This document shows positions 11,574 through 23,785 of a stretch of DNA of 64,000 nt, one piece after another; within the stretch, counting starts at the first letter, position 1; every line of letters begins with the position of its first letter. The translations under genes were made by a program, and so were the position numbers. The stretch comes from Ptiloglossa arizonensis. Taxonomy: Eukaryota; Arthropoda; Insecta; Hymenoptera; Colletidae. The stretch lies in NCBI RefSeq assembly GCF_051014685.1, contig NW_027478529.1:682001-746000 (forward strand). The letters are read 5' to 3'. Under the pieces are notes generated by a model that was not told where the DNA came from, did no database searches, and saw only the letters and a program-made list of their open reading frames with translations.

Positions 11574-13328
11574 GTTTGAAGCTAAGAAATGGTTGAGAAG
11601 GTAACAAATTTTTCGCACTTCTGTTGCTCCAAGCGCTTAACCAGTATGTCCTAGGGAAAAAATACCCATACCGCTGTAATCGGGCGAGTTTCTACTTTCA
11701 GACGCAGCAGGAATTTTCGGGTTTTGTCAATCCGTTCGCGAGATATGGGAGTTTGAAGATAAGAAATAGTAGAGAAGACAACAAATTTTTTGCACTTCTG
11801 CTGCTCCAGTCGCTTAACCAGAATGGCCTAGGGAAAAAATACACATACCGTTGTAATCGAGCGAGTTTCTACTATCAGACGCAGCAGGAATTTCTGGGTT
11901 TGGTCTATCCGTTCGCGAGATATGGGACTTTGAAGCTAAGAAATAGTTGAGAAGGCAACAAATTTTTTGCACTTCTGCTGCTCCAGTCGCTTAACCAGAA
12001 TGGCCTAGGGAAAAAATACACATACCGTTGTAACCGGACGTGTTTCTACTTTCAGACGCAATAGGAATTTTTGGGTTAGGTCAATCCGTTCGCGAGATAC
12101 CGGAGTTTGAAGCTAAGAAATGGTTGAGAAGGTAACAAATTTTTCGCAATTCTGCTGCTCCAGTCGCTTAACCAGAATGGCCTAGGGGGAAAATACACGT
12201 ACCGTTGTAATCGGGCGAGTTTCTACTTTCAGATGCAATAGGAATTTTTGGGTTAGGTCAATCCGTTCGCTACATATGGGAGTTTGAAGCTAAGAAATGG
12301 TTGAGAAGACAACAAATTTTTCGCAATTCTGCTGCTCCAAAGGCTTAACCAGAATGGCCTAGGGAAAAAATACACATACCGTTTTAATCGGGCGAGTTTC
12401 TACTTTCAGACGCAGCAGGAATTTTTGGGTTAGGTCAATCTGTTCGCGAGATATGGGAGTTTGAAGCCAAGAAATGGTTGAGAAGGCAACAAATTTTTTG
12501 CACTTCTGCTGCTCCAGTCGCTTAACCAGAATGGCCTAGGGGGTAAGTACACATACCGTTGTAATCGGGCGAGTTTCTACTTTCAGATGCAATACGAATT
12601 TTTGGGTTAGTTCAATCCGTTCTTGACATATGGGAGTTTGAAGCTAAGAAATGGTTGAGAAGGCAACAAATTTTTCGCACTTCTGCTGCTCCAGTCGCTT
12701 AACCAGAATAGCCTAGGGGTAAAATACACATACCGTTGTAATCGGGCGAGTTTCTACTTTCAGATGCGATAGGAATTTTTGGATTAGGTCAATCCGTTCG
12801 CGACGTATGGGAGTTTGAAGCTAAGAAATGGTTGACAAGACAACAAATTTTTCGCACTTCTGCTGCTCCAACCGCTTAACCAGAATGGCCTAGGGAAAAA
12901 ATACACATACCGTTGTAATCGAGCGAGTTTCTACTTTCAGACGCAGCAGGAATTTCTGTGATTGGTCAATCCGTTCGCGAGAAATGGGAGTTTGAAGCCA
13001 AGAAATGGTTGAGAAGGCAACAAGTATTTCGCACTTCTGCTGCTCCAAACGCTTAACCAGAATGGCCTAGGGAAAAAATACACATACCGTTGTAATCGGG
13101 CGAGTTTCTACTTTCAGATGCAGTACGAATTTTTGGGTTAGGTCAATCCGTTCGCAAGATATGGGAGTTTGAAGCCAAAAAATGGTTGAGAAGCCAACAA
13201 ATTTTTTGCACTTCTGCTGCTCCAGTCGCTTAACCAGAATGGCCTAGGGGGAAAATACACATACCGTTGTAAGAGGACGAGTTTCTACTTTCAGACGCAA
13301 TAGGAATTTTTGGGTTAGGTCAATCCGT

Positions 13329-15224
13329 TAACGAGATATGGGAGTTTGAAGCTAAGAAATGATTGAGAAGGCAACAAATTTTTCGCACTTCTGCTGCTCC
13401 AGTCGCTTAACCAGAATGGCCTAGGGGGTAAGTACACATACCGTTGTAATCGGGCGAGTTTCTACTTTCAGATGCAATACGAATTTTTGGGTTAGTTCAA
13501 TCCGTTCGTGACATATGGGAGTTTGAAGCTAAGAAATGGTTGAGAAGGCAACAAATTTTTCGCACTTCTGCTGCTCCAGTCGCTTAACCAGAATAGCCTA
13601 GGGGTAAAATACACATACCGTTGTAATCGGGCGAGTTTCTACTTTCAGATGCGATAGGAATTTTTGGATTAGGTCAATCCGTTCGCGACGTATGGGAGTT
13701 TGAAGCTAAGAAATGGTTGACAAGACAACAAATTTTTCGCACTTCTGCTGCTCCAACCGCTTAACCAGAATGGCCTAGGGGGAAAATACACATACCGTTG
13801 TAATCGGGCGAGTTTCTACTTTCAGATGCAATACGAATTTTTGGGTTAGGTCAATCCGTTCGCGATATATGGGAGTTTGAAGCTAAGAAATGGTTTAGAA
13901 GACAACAAATTTTTCGCAATTCTGCTGCTCCAAACGCTTAACCAGAATGGCCTAGGGAAAAAATACACATACCGTTGTAATCGGGCGAGTTTCTACTTTC
14001 AGACGCAGCAGGAATTTTTGGGTTAGGTCAATCTGTTCGCGAGATATGGGAGTTTGAAGCCAAGAAATGGTTGAGAAGGCAACAAATATTTCGCACTTCT
14101 GCTGCTCCAAACGCTTAACCAGAATGGCCTAGGGAAAAAATACACATACCGTTGTAAGGGGACGAGTTTCTACTTTCAGACGCAATAGGAATTTTTGGGT
14201 TAGGTCAATCCGTTCGCGAGATATGGGAGTTTGAAGCTAAGAAATGGTTGAGAAGGCAACAAATATTTCGCACTTCTGCTGCTCCAAACGCTTAACCAGA
14301 ATGGCCTAGGGAAAAAATACACATACCGTTGTAACCGGACGAGTTTCTACTTTCAGACGCAATAGGAATTTTTGGGTTAGGTCAATCCGTTCGCGAGATA
14401 CGGGAGTTTGAAGCTAAGAAATGGTTGAGAAGGCAACAAATTTTTTGCACTTCTGCTGCTCCAACCGCTTAACCAGAATGGCCAAGGGAAAAAATACACA
14501 TACCGTTGTAACCGGACGAGTTTCTACTTTCAGACGCAATAGGAATTTTTGGGTTAGGTCAATCCGTTCGCGAAATACGGGTGTTTGAAGCTAAGAAATG
14601 GTTGAGAAGGTAACAAATTTTTCGCACTTCTGTTGCTCCAAGCGCTTAACCAGTATGTCCTAGGGAAAAAATACCCATACCGCTGTAATCGGGCGAGTTT
14701 CTACTTTCAGACGCAGCAGGAATTTTCGGGTTTTGTCAATCCGTTCGCGAGATATGGGAGTTTGAAGATAAGAAATAGTTGAGAAGACAACAAATTTTTC
14801 GCAATTCTGTTGCTCCAAACGCTTAACCAGAATGGCCTAGGGAAAAAACACACATACCGTTGTAATCGGGCGAGTTTCTACTTTGAGACGCAGCAGGAAT
14901 TTTTGGGTTAGGTCAATCTGTTCGCGAGATATGGGAGTTTGAAGCCAAGAAATGGTTGAGAAGGCAACAAATATTTCGCTCTTCTGCTGCTCCAACCGCT
15001 TAACCAGAATGGCCTAGGGAAAAAATACACATACCGTTGTAACCGGACGAGATTCTACTTTCATACGAAATAGCAATTTTTGGGTTAGGTCAATCCGTTC
15101 GCTACATATGGTAGTTTGAAGCAAAGAAATGGTTGAAAAGACAAAAAATTTTTCGCAATTCTGCTGCTCCAAAGGCTTAACCAGAATGGCCTAGGGAAAA
15201 AATACACATACCGTTTTAATCGGG
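13329..15224 (+). repeat. Mixed satellite monomers between two 10-mer duplications
   Basis: These are about 10.7 monomers with no long tandem self-match that I could trace. Two adjacent perfect CENP-B-box-like motifs lie at 14389 and 14566. The monomer near 15050-15170 has several private changes (gagattctac, tacgaaatagc, gcaaagaaatgg, gacaaaaaat). Another stretch repeats the junction gttttaatcgggc seen at 10613 and elsewhere. Confidence 0.8.
14389..14582 (+). other. Two perfect CENP-B-box-like motifs (14389, 14566)
   Basis: The first ends CGGGA. The second ends CGGGT, which still fits because the last position is free. The monomers are adjacent and both follow taaccggac junctions. Confidence 0.7.
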
Positions 15225-15450
15225 CGAGTTTCTACTATCAGACGCAGCAGGAATTTCTGGGTTTGGTCTATCCGTTCGCGAGATATGGGACTTTGAAGCT
15301 AAGAAATAGTTGAGAAGGCAACAAATTTTTTGCACTTCTGCTGCTCCAGTCGCTTAACCAGAATGGCCTAGGGAAAAAATACACATACCGTTGTAACCGG
15401 ACGCGTTTCTACTTTCAGACGCAATAGGAATTTTTGGGTTAGGTCAATCC

Positions 15451-15467
15451 GTTCGCGAGATACGGGA
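15451..15467 (+). other. Perfect CENP-B-box-like motif
   Basis: GTTCGCGAGATACGGGA in a monomer entered through taaccggacgc. Confidence 0.7.
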
Positions 15468-17220
15468 GTTTGAAGCTAAGAAATGGTTGAGAAGGTAACA
15501 AATTTTTCGCAATTCTGCTGCTCCAGTCGCTTAACCAGAATGGCCTAGGGGGAAAATACACGTACCGTTGTAATCGGGCGAGTTTCTACTTTCAGATGCA
15601 ATAGGAATTTTTGGGTTAGGTCAATCCGTTCGCTACATATGGGAGTTTGAAGCTAAGAAATGGTTGAGAAGACAACAAATTTTTCGCAATTCTGCTGCTC
15701 CAAAGGCTTAACCAGAATGGCCTAGGGAAAAAATACACATACCGTTTTAATCGGGCGAGTTTCTACTTTCAGACGCAGCAGGAATTTTTGGGTTAGGTCA
15801 ATCTGTTCGCGAGATATGGGAGTTTGAAGCCAAGAAATGGTTGAGAAGGCAACAAATTTTTTGCACTTCTGCTGCTCCAGTCGCTTAACCAGAATGGCCT
15901 AGGGGGTAAGTACACATACCGTTGTAATCGGGCGAGTTTCTACTTTCAGATGCAATACGAATTTTTGGGTTAGTTCAATCCGTTCGCGACATATGGGAGT
16001 TTGAAGCTAAGAAATGGTTGAGAAGGCAACAAATTTTTCGCACTTCTGCTGCTCCAGTCGCTTAACCAGAATAGCCTAGGGGTAAAATACACATACCGTT
16101 GTAATCGGGCGAGTTTCTACTTTCAGATGCGATAGGAATTTTTGGATTAGGTCAATCCGTTCGCGACATATGGGAGTTTGAAGCTAAGAAATGGTTGACA
16201 AGACAACAAATTTTTCGCACTTCTGCTGCTCCAACCGCTTAACCAGAATGGCCTAGGGAAAAAATACACATACCGTTGTAATCGAGCGAGTTTCTACTTT
16301 CAGACGCAGCAGGAATTTCTGTGATTGGTCAATCCGTTCGCGAGAAATGGGAGTTTGAAGCCAAGAAATGGTTGAGAAGGCAACAAGTATTTCGCACTTC
16401 TGCTGCTCCAAACGCTTAACCAGAATGGCCTAGGGAAAAAATACACATACCGTTGTAATCGGGCGAGTTTCTACTTTCAGATGCAATACGAATTTTTGGG
16501 TTAGGTCAATCCGTTCGCAAGATATGGGAGTTTGAAGCCAAAAAATGGTTGAGCAGCCAACAAATTTTTTGCACTTCTGCTGCTCCAGTCGCTTAACCAG
16601 AATGGCCTAGGGGGAAAATACACATACCGTTGTAAGAGGACGAGTTTCTACTTTCAGACGCAATAGGAATTTTTGGGTTAGGTCAATCCGTTAACGAGAT
16701 ATGGGAGTTTGAAGCTAAGAAATGATTGAGGAGGCAACAAATTTTTCGCACTTCTGCTGCTCCAGTCGCTTAACCAGAATGGCCTAGGGGGAAAATACAC
16801 ATACCGTTGTAATCGGGCGAGTTTCTACTTTCAGATGCAATACGAATTTTTGGGTTAGGTCAATCCGTTCGCAAGATATGGGAGTTTGAAGCCAAAAAAT
16901 GGTTGAGAAGCCAACAAATTTTTTGCACTTCTGCTGCTCCAGTCGCTTAACCAGAATGGCCTAGGGGGAAAATACACATACCGTTGTAAGAGGACGAGTT
17001 TCTACTATCAGACGCAGCAGGAATTTCTGGGTTTGGTCTATCCGTTCGAGAGATATGGGACTTTGAAGCTACGAAATAGTTGAGAAGGCAACAAATTTTT
17101 TGCACTTCTGCTGCTCCAGTCGCTTAACCAGAATGGCCTAGGGAAAAAATACACATACCGTTGTAACCGGACGCGTTTCTACTTTCAGACGCAATAGGAA
17201 TTTTTGGGTTAGGTCAATCC

Positions 17221-17237
17221 GTTCGCGAGATACGGGA
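17221..17237 (+). other. Perfect CENP-B-box-like motif
   Basis: Unchanged copy of the 15451 motif, 1770 bp downstream. Confidence 0.7.
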
Positions 17238-19344
17238 GTTTGAAGCTAAGAAATGGTTGAGAAGGTAACAAATTTTTCGCAATTCTGCTGCTCCAGTCGC
17301 TTAACCAGAATGGCCTAGGGGGAAAATACACGTACCGTTGTAATCGGGCGAGTTTCTACTTTCAGATGCAATAGGAATTTTTGGGTTAGGTCAATCCGTT
17401 CGCTACATATGGGAGTTTGAAGCTAAGAAATGGTTGAGAAGACAACAAATTTTTCGCAATTCTGCTGCTCCAAAGGCTTAACCAGAATGGCCTAGGGAAA
17501 AAATACACATACCGTTTTAATCGGGCGAGTTTCTACTTTCAGACGCAGCAGGAATTTTTGGGTTAGGTCAATCTGTTCGCGAGATATGGGAGTTTGAAGC
17601 CAAGAAATGGTTGAGAAGGCAACAAATTTTTTGCACTTCTGCTGCTCCAGTCGCTTAACCAGAATGGCCTAGGGGGTAAGTACACATACCGTTGTAATCG
17701 GGCGAGATTCTACTTTCAGATGCAATACGAATTTTTGGGTTAGTTCAATCCGTTCGCGACATATGGGTGTTTGAAGCTAAGAAATGGTTGAGAAGGCAAC
17801 AAATTTTTCGCACTTCTGCTGCTCCAGTCGCTTAACCAGAATAGCCTAGGGGTAAAATACACACACCGTTGTAATCGGGTGAGTTTCTACTTTCAGATGC
17901 GATAGGAATTTTTGGATTAGGTCAATCCGTTCGCGACATATGGGAGTTTGAAGCTAAGAAATGGTTGACAAGACAACAAATTTTTCGCACTTCTGCTGCT
18001 CCAACCGCTTAACCAGAATGGCCTAGGGAAAAAATACACATACCGTTGTAATCGAGCGAGTTTCTACTTTCAGACGCAGCAGGAATTTCTGTGATTGGTC
18101 AATCCGTTCGCGAGAAATGGGAGTTTGAAGCCAAGAAATGGTTGAGAAGGCAACAAGTATTTCGCACTTCTGCTGCTCCAAACGCTTAACCAGAATGGCC
18201 TAGGGAAAAAATACACATACCGTTGTAATCGGGCGAGTTTCTACTTTCAGATGCAATACGAATTTTTGGGTTAGGTCAATCCGTTCGCAAGATATGGGAG
18301 TTTGAAGCCAAAAAATGGTTGAGCAGCCAACAAATTTTTTGCACTTCTGCTGCTCCAGTCGCTTAACCAGAATGGCCTAGGGGGAAAATACACATACCGT
18401 TGTAAGAGGACGAGTTTCTACTTTCAGACGCAATAGGAATTTTTGGGTTAGGTCAATCCGTTAACGAGATATGGGAGTTTGAAGCTAAGAAATGATTGAG
18501 GAGGCAACAAATTTTTCGCACTTCTGCTGCTCCAGTCGCTTAACCAGAATGGCCTAGGGGGAAAATACACATACCGTTGTAATCGGGCGAGTTTCTACTT
18601 TCAGATGCAATACGAATTTTTGGGTTAGGTCAATCCGTTCGCAAGATATGGGAGATTGAAGCCAAAAAATGGTTGAGAAGCCAACAAATTTTTTGCACTT
18701 CTGCTGCTCCAGTCGCTTAACCAGAATGGCCTAGGGGGAAAATACACATACCGTTGTAAGAGGACGAGTTTCTACTTTCAGACGCAATAGGAATTTTTGG
18801 GTTAGGTCAATCCGTTCGCGATATATGGGAGTTTGAAGCTAAGAAATGGTTTAGAAGACAACAAATTTTTCGCAATTCTGCTGCTCCAAACGCTTAACCA
18901 GAATGGCCTAGGGAAAAAATACACATACCGTTGTAATCGGGCGAGTTTCTACTTTCAGACGCAGCAGGAATTTTTGGGTTAGGTCAATCTGTTCGCGAGA
19001 TATGGGAGTTTGAAGCCAAGAAATGGTTGAGAAGGCAACAAATATTTCGCACTTCTGCTGCTCCAAACGCTTAACCAGAATGGCCTAGGGAAAAAATACA
19101 CATACCGTTGTAAGGGGACGAGTTTCTACTTTCAGACGCAATAGGAATTTTTGGGTTAGGTCAATCCGTTCGCGAGATATGGGAGTTTGAAGCTAAGAAA
19201 TGGTTGAGAAGGCAACAAATATTTCGCACTTCTGCTGCTCCAAACGCTTAACCAGAATGGCCTAGGGAAAAAATACACATACCGTTGTAACCGGACGAGT
19301 TTCTACTTTCAGACGCAATAGGAATTTTTGGGTTAGGTCAATCC

Positions 19345-20246
19345 GTTCGCGAGATACGGGAGTTTGAAGCTAAGAAATGGTTGAGAAGGCAACAAATTTT
19401 TTGCACTTCTGCTGCTCCAGTCGCTTAACCAGAATGGCCTAGGGGAAAAAAGAACATACCGTTGTAACCGGACGAGTTTCTACTTTCAGACGCAATAGGA
19501 ATTTTTGGGTTAGGTCAATCCGTTCGCGAGATACGGGAGTTTGAAGCTAAGAAATGGTTGAGAAGGTAACAAATTTTTCGCACTTCTGCTGTTCCAACCG
19601 CTTAACCAGAATGGCCAAGGGAAAAAATACACATACCGTTGTAACCGGACGAGTTTCTACTTTCAGACGCAATAGGAATTTTTGGGTTAGGTCAATCCGT
19701 TCGCGAAATACGGGAGTTTGAAGCTAAGAAATGGTTGAGAAGGTAACAAATTTTTCGCACTTCTGCTGCTCCAAGCGCTTAACCAGTATGGCCTAGGGAA
19801 AAAATACCCATACCGCTGTAATCGGGCGAGTTTCTACTTTCAGACGCAGCAGGAATTTTCGGGTTTTGTCAATCCGTTCGCGAGATATGGGAGTTTGAAG
19901 CTAAGAAATAGTTGAGAAGACAACAAATTTTTCGCAATTCTGCTGCTCCAAACGCTTAACCAGAATGGCCTAGGGAAAAAACACACATACCGTTGTAATC
20001 GGGCGAGTTACTACTTTGAGACGCAGCAGGAATTTTTGGGTTAGGTCAATCTGTTCGCGAGATATGGGAGTTTGAAGCCAAGAAATGGTTGAGAAGGCAA
20101 CAAATATTTCGCTCTTCTGCTGCTCCAACCGCTTAAGCAGAATGGCCTAGGGAAAAAATACACATACCGTTGTAACCGGACGAGTTTCTACTTTCATACG
20201 AAATAGCAATTTTTGGGTTAGGTCAATCCGTTCGCGAGATACGGGA
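19345..20246 (+). other. Four perfect CENP-B-box-like motifs (19345, 19522, 19699, 20230)
   Basis: Three consecutive monomers and one more three monomers later carry all nine fixed bases. The box at 19699 has CGAA in the free positions and the others CGAG. Confidence 0.7.
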
Positions 20247-21468
20247 GTTTGAAGCTAAGAAATGGTTGAGGAGGCATCAAATTTTTCGCACTTCTGCTGC
20301 TCGAATCGCTTAACCAGATTGGCCTAGGGAAAAAATACACATACCGTTGTAATCGGGCGAGTTTCTACTTTCAGATGCAATACGAATTTTTGGGTTAGGT
20401 CAATCCGTTCGCAAGATATGGGAGTTTGAAGCCAAAAAATGGTTGAGCAGCCAACAAATTTTGTGCACTTCTGCTGCTCCAGTCGCTTAACCAGAATGGC
20501 CTAGGGGGAAAATACACATACCGTTGTAAGAGGACGAGTTTCTACTTTCAGACGCAATAGGAATTTTTGGGTTAGGTCAATCCGTTAACGAGATATGGGA
20601 GTTTGAAGCTAAGAAATGATTGAGGAGGCAACAAATTTTACGCACTTCTGCTGCTCCAGTCGCTTAACCAGAATGGCCTAGGGGGAAAATACACATACCG
20701 TTGTAATCGGGCGAGTTTCTACTTTCAGATGCAATACGAATTTTTGGGTTAGGTCAATCCGTTCGCAAGATATGGGAGATTGAAGCCAAAAAATGGTTGA
20801 GAAGCCAACAAATTTTTTGCACTTCTGCTGCTCCAGTCGCTTAACCAGAATGGCCTAGGGGGAAAATACACATACCGTTGTAAGAGGACGAGTTTCTACT
20901 TTCAGACGCAATAGGAATTTTTGGGTTAGGTCAATCCGTTCGCGATATATGGGAGTTTGAAGCTAAGAAATGGTTTAGAAGACAACAAATTTTTCGCAAT
21001 TCTGCTGCTCCAAACGCTTAACCAGAATGGCCTAGGGAAAAAATACACATACCGTTGTAATCGGGCGAGTTTCTACTTTCAGACGCAGCAGGAATTTTTG
21101 GGTTAGGTCAATCTGTTCGCGAGATATGGGAGTTTGAAGCCAAGAAATGGTTGAGAAGGCAACAAATATTTCGCACTTCTGCTGCTCCAAACGCTTAACC
21201 AGAATGGCCTAGGGAAAAAATACACATACCGTTGTAAGGGGACGAGTTTCTACTTTCAGACGCAATAGGAATTTTTGGGTTAGGTCAATCCGTTCGCGAG
21301 ATATGGGAGTTTGAAGCTAAGAAATGGTTGAGAAGGCAACAAATATTTCGCACTTCTGCTGCTCCAAACGCTTAACCAGAATGGCCTAGGGAAAAAATAC
21401 ACATACCGTTGTAACCGGACGAGTTTCTACTTTCAGACGCAATAGGAATTTTTGGGTTAGGTCAATCC

Positions 21469-22370
21469 GTTCGCGAGATACGGGAGTTTGAAGCTAAGAA
21501 ATGGTTGAGAAGGCAACAAATTTTTTGCACTTCTGCTGCTCCAGTCGCTTAACCAGAATGGCCTAGGGGAAAAAAGAACATACCGTTGTAACCGGACGAG
21601 TTTCTACTTTCAGACGCAATAGGAATTTTTGGGTTAGGTCAATCCGTTCGCGAGATACGGGAGTTTGAAGCTAAGAAATGGTTGAGAAGGTAACAAATTT
21701 TTCGCACTTCTGCTGTTCCAACCGCTTAACCAGAATGGCCAAGGGAAAAAATACACATACCGTTGTAACCGGACGAGTTTCTACTTTCAGACGCAATAGG
21801 AATTTTTGGGTTAGGTCAATCCGTTCGCGAAATACGGGAGTTTGAAGCTAAGAAATGGTTGAGAAGGTAACAAATTTTTCGCACTTCTGCTGCTCCAAGC
21901 GCTTAACCAGTATGGCCTAGGGAAAAAATACCCATACCGCTGTAATCGGGCGAGTTTCTACTTTCAGACGCAGCAGGAATTTTCGGGTTTTGTCAATCCG
22001 TTCGCGAGATATGGGAGTTTGAAGCTAAGAAATAGTTGAGAAGACAACAAATTTTTCGCAATTCTGCTGCTCCAAACGCTTAACCAGAATGGCCTAGGGA
22101 AAAAACACACATACCGTTGTAATCGGGCGAGTTACTACTTTGAGACGCAGCAGGAATTTTTGGGTTAGGTCAATCTGTTCGCGAGATATGGGAGTTTGAA
22201 GCCAAGAAATGGTTGAGAAGGCAACAAATTTTTCGCTCTTCTGCTGCTCCAACCGCTTAAGCAGAATGGCCTAGGGAAAAAATACACATACCGTTGTAAC
22301 CGGACGAGTTTCTACTTTCATACGAAATAGCAATTTTTGGGTTAGGTCAATCCGTTCGCGAGATACGGGA
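21469..22370 (+). other. Four perfect CENP-B-box-like motifs (21469, 21646, 21823, 22354)
   Basis: These are 2124-bp-shifted, unchanged copies of the preceding group, carried by the 12-mer duplication. Confidence 0.7.
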
Positions 22371-22974
22371 GTTTGAAGCTAAGAAATGGTTGAGGAGGCA
22401 TCAAATTTTTCGCACTTCTGCTGCTCGAATCGCTTAACCAGATTGGCCTAGGGAAAAAATACACATACCGTTGTAATCGGGCAAGTTTCTTCTTTCAGAC
22501 GCAGCAGGAATTTCTGGGTTTGGTCTATCCGTTCGCGAGATATGGGACTTTGAAGCTAAGAAATAGTTGAGAAGGCAACAAATTTTTTGCACTTCTGCTG
22601 CTCCAGTCGCTTAACCAGAATGGCCTAGGGAAAAAATACACATACCGTTGTAATCGGGCGAGTTTCTACTTTCAGACGTAGCAGGAATTTTTGGGTTAGG
22701 TCAATCCGTTCGCGAGATATGGGAGTTTGAAGCTAAGAAATGGTTGAGAAGGCAACAAATATTTCGCACTTCTGCTGCTCCAAACGATTAACCAGAATGG
22801 CCTAGGGAAAAAATACACATACCGTTGTAAGAGGACGAGTTTCTACTTTCAGACGCAATAGGAATTTTTGGGTTAGGTCAATCCGTTCGCGAGAAATGGG
22901 AGTTTGAAGCTAAGAAATGATTGAGAAGGCAACAAATTTTTCGCACTTCTGCTGCTCTAGTCGCTTAACCAGAA

Positions 22975-23045
22975 TGGCCTAGGGGGAAAATACACATACC
23001 TTTGTAATCGGGCGAGTTTCTACTTTCAGGTTCAATACGAATTTT
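22975..23045 (+). promoter_or_regulatory. Possible RNA polymerase III A-box/B-box pair in satellite
   Basis: tggcctagggg at 22975-22985 fits the A-box pattern TRGYNNARNNG at all positions. ggttcaatacg at 23029-23039 fits the B-box pattern GGTTCRANNCC at 10 of 11. They are 43 bp apart, a tRNA-gene-like spacing, and a run of five t follows almost at once. The flanks of the B box do not pair into a T-stem, so this is not a tRNA gene. A chance match in a repeat is quite possible. The same arrangement recurs in most of the other 13 ggttcaatacg monomers. Confidence 0.25.
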
Positions 23046-23550
23046 TGGGTTAGGTCAATCCGTTCGCGACATATGGGAGTTTGAAGCTAAGAAATGATTG
23101 AGAAGGCAACAAATTTTTCGCACTTCTGCTGCTCCAATCGCTTAACCAGAATGGCCTAGGGAAAAAATGAACATACCGTTGTAATCGGGCGAGTTTCTAC
23201 TTTCAGATGCAATAGGAATTTTCGGGTTTTGTCAATCCGTTCGCGAGATATGGGAGTTTGAAGCTAAGAAATAGTTGAGAAGACAACAAATTTTTCGCAA
23301 TTCTGCTGCTCCAAACGCTTAACCAGAATGGCGTAGGGAAAAAATACACATACCGTTGTAATCGGGCGAGTTTCTGCTTTCAGACGCAGCAGGAATTTCT
23401 GTGATTTGTCAATCCGTTCGCGAGATATGGGAGTTTGAAGCCAAGAAATGGTTGAGAAGGCAACAAATATTTCGCACTTCTGCAGCTCCAAACGCTCGAC
23501 CAGAATGGCCTAGGGAAAAAATACACATACCGTTGTAAGAGGAAGAGTTT

Positions 23551-23570
23551 CTACTTTCAGCGCAATAGGA
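23551..23570 (+). other. 1-bp deletion making a 176-bp monomer
   Basis: The sequence reads tttcagcgcaa where relatives read tttcagacgcaa. It has no copy elsewhere in the window. Confidence 0.85.
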
Positions 23571-23591
23571 ATTTTTGGGTTAGGTCAATCC

Positions 23592-23785
23592 GTTCGCGAG
23601 ATACGGGAGTTTGAAGCTAAGAAATGGTTGAGAAGGTAACAAATTTTTCGCACTTCTGCTGTTCCAACCGCTTAACCAGAATGGCCAAGGGAAAAAATAC
23701 ACATACCGTTGTAACCGGACGAGTTTCTACTTTCAGGCGCAATAGGAATTTTTGGGTTAGGTCAATCCGTTCGCGAAATACGGGA
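23592..23785 (+). other. Two perfect CENP-B-box-like motifs (23592, 23769)
   Basis: Adjacent monomers with CGAG and CGAA respectively in the free positions. The first lies in the monomer with a 1-bp deletion at 23560, outside the box. Confidence 0.7.

Larger units (their letters stand above)
9736..13328 (+). repeat. 10-monomer tandem duplication (period 1770 bp)
   Basis: Bases 9736-11558 match 11506-13328 at an offset of 1770 bp. Shared rare markers include cagtacgaat at 11351 and 13121 and cttgacata at 10852 and 12622. The block begins inside the second 27-mer copy, so it arose after or on top of that event. Near 13385-13780 a shorter patch matches 12500-12895 at an offset of five monomers (885 bp), with one difference noticed. 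No coding potential beyond repeat-derived open frames. Confidence 0.9.
15225..18776 (+). repeat. Second 10-monomer tandem duplication (period 1770 bp)
   Basis: Bases 15225-17006 match 16995-18776 at an offset of 1770 bp. Both copies start at the rare tctactatca monomer (15231 and 17001) and both contain the unusual gagcagcc (16551 and 18321). The period equals that of the 9.7-13.3 kb duplication and the monomer content is similar, for example the ggtaagtac marker at 12542, 15905 and 17675. The two blocks are therefore related, not independent. Confidence 0.9.
18196..22482 (+). repeat. 12-monomer tandem duplication (period 2124 bp)
   Basis: Bases 18196-20358 match 20320-22482 at an offset of 2124 bp. 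Markers include gagcagcc at 18321 and 20445 and the aggggaaaaaagaac variant at 19441 and 21565. I noticed three substitutions: ttttttgc versus ttttgtgc, atttttcgc versus attttacgc, and atatttcgc versus atttttcgc. The left part overlaps the second copy of the preceding 10-mer duplication. Each copy carries four perfect CENP-B-box-like motifs. Confidence 0.9.

Noticed and set aside
22975..23045. tRNA gene, suggested by A-box and B-box patterns
   Set aside because: The bases flanking the B-box loop do not pair as a T-stem and no acceptor stem or anticodon arm is visible. It is kept only as a possible promoter-like motif.
23264..23491. 75-codon minus-strand open frame, with a similar one at 32644-32871
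   Set aside because: This is satellite sequence in the same reading register as the other repeat-derived frames, with no gene features.
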